DNA of 64,000 nt from Alviniconcha marisindica (Eukaryota > Mollusca > Gastropoda > Provannidae), in contig JABMCL010001642.1 of the NCBI GenBank assembly GCA_018857735.1, positions 43,501 through 107,500 on the forward strand, in the 5' to 3' direction. A program made the position numbers and the translations under genes. The notes under the pieces are model-generated. The model did not search any database and was not told the origin of the DNA. It worked only from the letters and a program-made list of their open reading frames with translations. Positions 29,701 through 35,700 of this stretch are shown one piece after another; the first letter of the stretch is position 1; every line of letters starts with the position of its first letter.

Positions 29701-32700
29701 CTTGGCGGCTGACTTGCTGGGAGTTGACTTGGTGGCTGAACTGCTGGCAGCAGACTTGGCGGCTGAACTTCTGGGAGTTGACTTGGCAGCTGACCTGCTG
29801 GCTGAACTGCTGGCAGCAGACTTGGCGGCTGACTTGCTGGCAGTTGACTTGGTGGCTGAACTGCTGGCAGCAGACTTGGCAGCTGAACTGCTGGGAGCTG
29901 ACTTGGTGGCTGTACTGCTGGCAGTTGACTTGGTGGCTGAACTGCTGGCAGCAGACTTTGCAGCTGAACTGCTGGCAGTTGACTTGGTGGCTGAACTGCT
30001 GGCAGTAGACTTGGGATCATCTGTCTCATGCACTGGACTGTCCAAAAATGTGTATTGCTTGCTGGATGTCTTGTCATTTCTCTCCATCTTGACAAATGAA
30101 AGCAGGGGTTCCCAGTTGTCCAGCAGTCTGATGAGGCATTTGTTGAGACTAAGCCATCTTGTGCTGACGTGCTTGATCACCTAGTAAAAAATATAATCAA
30201 CCAACAGGCTGGGTTATTGTTTTAATTAAAAATGTTTTTCTATGAAAACAATTGAAAAGATATACATATTTTGCAAAAAGGATTAAGAGAATGGGACAAA
30301 AACAAAAAGAGACATGACAGAAAAAAACAGATGGTAGAAGAGAAGAAAAAAACAGAAGAAACTTTCTAAAAAGAAAGAGGAGACTGATATATATATATAG
30401 AAGCGAACATCACAAAAGCTGGAAACAGGTAATTTGTGTACATGATACAACCCACAACCCTACAATGATACAACTGCCAATAAGCAGCAAGTTTGTTGTT
30501 GAGCTCATGACCATTCATTGTATCTTTATTTTGTCTTGAATAAATTACTTAAACCAGAAAGAAAAGAAAAAATGACAACTGCTGCTACCCCCATCACTCA
30601 TCACAGGAATATAATATTCCTCACAAATTATCCCCCCCTCCCCCCCCGAAAAAACAAAACAAAAAACAACCAGTAAACTCAAAGGAAAATAAAAAAGGGG
30701 GTACACAACAGAAACATTTAGCACTCACAGTATCTTTAAAACAAATACTGGAATTACTATATTTGGAAAGTAGGCAGCTCAGTGGGCGAGACAAAACATC
30801 CCCCCCACTGGTACCCCCATCACAGGATCACAGGAATATAATATTCCTGACAAATTGTCAGGAATTATCAGCACACCCCCACCCCCCTCCGCCCCAAAGC
30901 CCACAAAAAACATGGGTTATACAACAAAAAGATTTAGCACTCACAGCACCTCTTTAAAACAAATGCTGAAATTACTATTTTTGGAAAGTAGGCAGCAGCA
31001 CAATGGGCAAAACATTTCAACCAAAAAAAATTATGAAAATAACAAAGTATCTTATTCTTACCTTGGCTTGCTTGACGTCATGAAGTAGCTGTGCTTGCTT
31101 GAAGTTGTACTGGCGGTTGCTGCTCTTGTCCAGGTAAAAATAAAAGTCTATCAAAATTTCGTCGGCCTTCAGTGGGAAACAAGCAGCACCTTTCTGAGCA
31201 CCAATATGTATTAAATGGCACACACATCCAGACAGATGGAGACTTGGTTGCTGTCTCTTCATGTACCCAAAAAGTCCCTCATTTCCACCGGTCATTACAT
31301 TTGCGTTGTCGCAACCTAATGATATGCAGTTATCCCAGGGGATCTTGTGCTTTTCAAACTCATCTGCAATGAGACTGAAGATGTTTCTCCCTATTGCTGG
31401 CCCCTCACACTGTGGCACTGACAAAACGTCCGACCTCACGGCTGAGGTTTCGTCGACAGTCCGCACGACAATCGGGAACAGTTTGCTTCCAGCGTCATTA
31501 CTGCCATCCGTGCTCACTGTGAAAGGTCTGTTTTTCATTCGTTGCGCCAGTCGTTTTGCTATCTGCAGCAAGTTCTTGTAACATGGCTGTTGCCTTGCTG
31601 CATCCACATTGTAGGCCGTGGGCGATTTCAGAGTCTGGAAACATCTCCTTGAGGGTTTTCGTGAATTTGTCGGCTGCCGACAAAGGCAGATTACTGTCCA
31701 CGAGGGTTGTCACCAGTAACGCCTCCGCTCTTGTTGTTTTAAGCATAAGCGGAGTTTCCTTCTGCCTGAACATTGAACTGACTGAAGGGCACGTCCTTCG
31801 TAATTCTGCATATTCTTTGTGACGCTTGCACGCCACGTGCCTCTTGCAGTCATCGCGCCCGCCATGTCCAATGCTAGTCAAGTCGGCAAATGCAACAGTA
31901 GCAGAAGGTTGCACCTTTCGTAGAAGGCTTTAGGACTGGCCAGTTGGTGGTGTAATCAAGTAGAAACTTCTGTAAAATCCTTGGCTTCTTGGCGTCTCGG
32001 TCTTGTCTAGGCGCTTCGCTCGTTCTCTTACTCGCCATCACGTTTCGCGAAATTTTCAAATCCAGCTCAGACGGGAAGCGGGAACGTAAAACGTATGGAT
32101 CGGCTCATGCAAATAGGATTGCAACTAGACGAAACGAACTACAGACTTTTTCAGTTGACACTACGCATGCGCAAGTTATGCAAATGCTTCGGTGCAAGCG
32201 AACTAATACAAGTTCAGCGAGGGGAAGAAAACAAATCTGGCTGACTCGGTCAGCCAGCGGAAAGTTTGACCGTGTCTCCGGAATGCCGTAGTTCGGGGTG
32301 TCTGTCCGGAAATATTACGGAGAGACCGGAAAGGTAGGCAGGTCTGTCTGGTCCCTTGTGGGGTATGGAGGATTAAAGTATTTAAAAAAAAAAAAAAAAA
32401 CTTGACAGAACAGCAAACAACAAAACGGACAACACAGTACAATCTGACAAGAAGCATGAAAATACAGAACAGATATATTTAACTCATTAAAAAATAAATA
32501 AAAATTGCTTTCACAAATCTGGCTGACTCGGTCAGCCAGCGGAAAGTTTGACCGTGTCTCCGGAATGCCGTAGTTCGGGGTGTCTGTCCGGAAATATTAC
32601 GGAGAGACCGGAAAGGTAGGCAGGTCTGTCTGGTCCCTTGTGGGGTATGGAGGATTAAAGTATTTAAAAATAAAAAAAAAAAACTTGACAGAACAGCAAA

Positions 32701-35700
32701 CAACAAAACGGACAACACAGTACAATCTGACAAGAAGCATGAAAATACAGAACAGATATATTTAACTCATTAAAAAATAAATAAAAATTGCTTTCACAAG
32801 TAAAAGATTAACACAGTAATAAAAAAATATTTTGTTGTCATTCACAATTTTGTGTTGTCATTCACGATTTTGTGATTTTAGCTTCTTTCACAAATTTTGC
32901 CAGAGCTAATATATTTTTCTTTGTGGAAGATATAAACCTACAAAATTAAAGTGAAGGCTGTTTACACTCAAAAGCTCAGCTAGGAAAATGTGCATTGTAT
33001 CAGTGCTTTACACGTTACTTCTCACACTATGCCCTCCTTTCTCACTCTCTTCAAACAGCAATTGCCCGGCACTGACCCTGGTGGCCCACACTCGGAGACG
33101 TAGGTCGCGACAGAGGGTAAAGATGTAGGTGTCGCCCCGCAGTGGCTGAAGCTCCAAGCTGATGGCTGTGTCTGCTGCCTGCTGGTGCCCCCTGGTGAGC
33201 ACAAGAGAGATCGGAACATGCTTCTCACTTGCCTCACATCTAATGAGATTTTCCAAGCACTACTCTCATTTTCTACTCCCACTGGCCTCCTCCCTTTTTT
33301 TCCAACTCCCCATGTTACTTGCTCCTGAACTGGTCCCCCCCCACACCCCCACCCAAGAAATACTTCTTCTTTTTTTAAACAGAAGAGACAGAGACAGGGT
33401 TTGTATTAAGTGGTAATTTATTGTATTTTACCAGTTCAGATCAGCATATACCAGAACAAAAATCAGCAACTGGTCAGACATACTGGCTGTTATTTTGTTT
33501 GATCCCCCGCCCCCACCCCAAGAATCACAAAGAGTGTGTGTGTGGCGTGTTGTGTGTGGTAGTAGCATAGACAGCCATGTATCTGACCAGTTACAATGAT
33601 TGCATGACCTGTTTCTGTGAACCACTTTGGCCACCTTATACATACCACACTGGTTTGAAAAATGTGTAGTGTGATCTCTGGAGAGAAGCTATTTGAGAGA
33701 CTATTTGAGCATGAGATGAAATAAAATGGATGACAGACCTTATGACTCCAGGCACAAGTCCACTCCAGAGTTTCTGCATCACAGACGACTGGGACATCTC
33801 GTGCTGGATCACCACACCTGCCCATGTGGAACACATACAGATAAAGTTAAGCCTCTGGCCGTCTCAGACTTTTCCACCAATTGTCCCTGCACAGAATGAC
33901 ATGAAGCAAACCGTGACATCACAAGTTTCTTCTTTAAAACTGTTTTTTCTCTCTCTTCTGTTTGATAGCAGGTGTCTGACAACTTTCAATGAGAAAGGTG
34001 ATCTCCTTTTTAAGAAATTCCTCACAGCAATTTCTTCCCCCCCCCCCGTGATACCCATCGGAAGCATCATGAGCCACCAGCACTGGGGCTCAGAACCATC
34101 ATGTCAACCCTGATTTACAAGGGAGGCAGTTTAATTGACTGGCTATGGTGCCAAATGGAATGCCCCCCCCCCCCCCCCGTGCATTGTCAGTGCTTTTGAA
34201 GGACCTGCACACTTTAAAATTGATCATTAATATTTTGTCTGGCTCTGGTAGCAAGAGCCATGATGCAACCCCGGACTCCCCACCTGATGTCCAGCCAGCC
34301 TCCTGAACCTCCAGCGTTGGTGCCCAGGGTAACTATATGAACACAGACAACACCAACATCAACAGCTCCAGAGTCTGACCCCTAGACTCCTCACCTGTGA
34401 TGCCAACAGGGGGCATCTTGAGCAGCAGGATGCTGCCAGTGTTGGTTCCCAGAGCAAACATGGCCTCCCCTTCCCCAGTAACGCAGGAAGTGGCACTCAG
34501 CAAGTGTGCGGTGATGCTGCCCCCTGGGTTCAGCATGTGCAAGTTCTTGGTGTCCGTGGCTGTGGCCAGGGAAGCATCATAGAATATGGACGTGGAGATA
34601 TTCTCTGACAGAGCGAAGGTCTCCTGCAAGGAAAGGATTCAACCCATTCATCAAGCACAGTGCACAAATGGACGCACACACCTTTCCATTGAAAGCAATA
34701 GGCTGATGGAACAGGTCACAATTTCTTCAATACAAATTTGGTATTATAGACCAACACTTTCTGGATGATTTTCTCCAGTATATATCTCAAAAGTTAAAAA
34801 AGCAACAACTGACCAACATTAAATATCATTCAGATAAACAAGTCAATGAATTATTTTTTGAATACAGAAGTATTTTTTTTACACAATAATTTCAGATCTT
34901 ACAAGTTAATCTGGCATGCTTTATTGTGGAACCATTTCTTGAGCGTGTTATATTTTAAATTGTAACCACCACTAAGCTACACAAGTTCTTTACCTGATAC
35001 TGGGTCCCAAACATGACATGGGCAATACTAATATTACTAAAACAAATATGTCAAATCATGTTTTTTTCTTTCTTCTTCCTGCAGTTAATTTCAGTTGGAT
35101 ACAGTGTGGCCCCAAATCCCATAGTAGAACCCAAGGCATCTTACTGTTTGGGTGCGTCTGCAGGGGTGCGGGAAGACGAGACGGTGAATGCTGGCCACGG
35201 TGGCCACCAGGACAATGACATGGGTGTGCGTCTCGCTGACAGAGACTCCGCCTACAATGGGCGTGTCCTGCAGGCGGTAGCGAATCCTGCCCCCGGTCAG
35301 CATCATGTCCAGGGAGGACTCCTCCAGCTCCAGCACGTCTCCACATGTTCGCCTGAAGACACAATGCAGATGCCAAAACAACCAGGGTAGAACTATGGAA
35401 ACACTCCAACTTTCTCTGAATCTGACAGACTCCTGATATGTGTTCAGTGAGATTTCTGTGGCATGTGAACAAACTAATAAATTATTGCATTGCAATGAAG
35501 AATGCAGATATTTTTTTCTTCTAGTTTTGTCCATGTAATCAGGGTACTTCCCAACTATATCCCCCTTCCCACCCCCAAAAAGCATTGCAAATGCAACTAT
35601 CAACAATTCTCCAAACTATCAAAGCTACTCAAAAACTGTGCTATTTTGTAAAGACTGCTCATGGCTGGCTTGACATGGTCAAAACAAAAACTTTTCAAAT

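Larger units (their letters stand above)
28623..32038 (-). pseudogene. hAT-superfamily transposase gene, broken by frameshifts, with one intron and a Ser/Ala repeat insert
   Basis: Lies in NUP160 intron 6. Order from the ATG at 32038: basic N-terminus; a Cys/His zinc-finger-like segment (FCYCCIC... GHGGRDDCKRHVACKRHK); transposase core with PFTVSTDGSND and GCDNANVMTGG; a GT-AG intron (30181-31061, AAG|gtaaga and ttactag|GTGATC) that joins in frame to KHVSTRWLSL; a 130-residue Ser/Ala/Lys repeat (29550-30015); and the C-terminal hAT dimerisation region (SSAHCERVFSCVRKNRTDQR, 28740-28830), stop at 28623. The reading frame breaks at least three times: near 31890 inside the finger, between 31545 and 31600, and near 29020. 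Each break is a one-base frame change with homology continuing in another frame. It is thus a relict unless the breaks are assembly errors. No convincing terminal inverted repeats or 8-bp target duplication were found. Confidence 0.82.

Noticed and set aside
29402..30184. 260-codon plus-strand open frame (Leu/Ala/Asp repeats)
   Set aside because: Antisense shadow of the Ser/Ala coding repeat of the hAT relict.
34993..35035. Exon-like segment on the minus strand (tttgttttag...CCCAGTATCAG|gtaaag) in NUP160 intron 3
   Set aside because: Exon 3 ends in phase 0 and this segment reads open only from phase 2; exons 3 and 4 join directly in frame with spacing close to human NUP160. It could still be an alternative exon.
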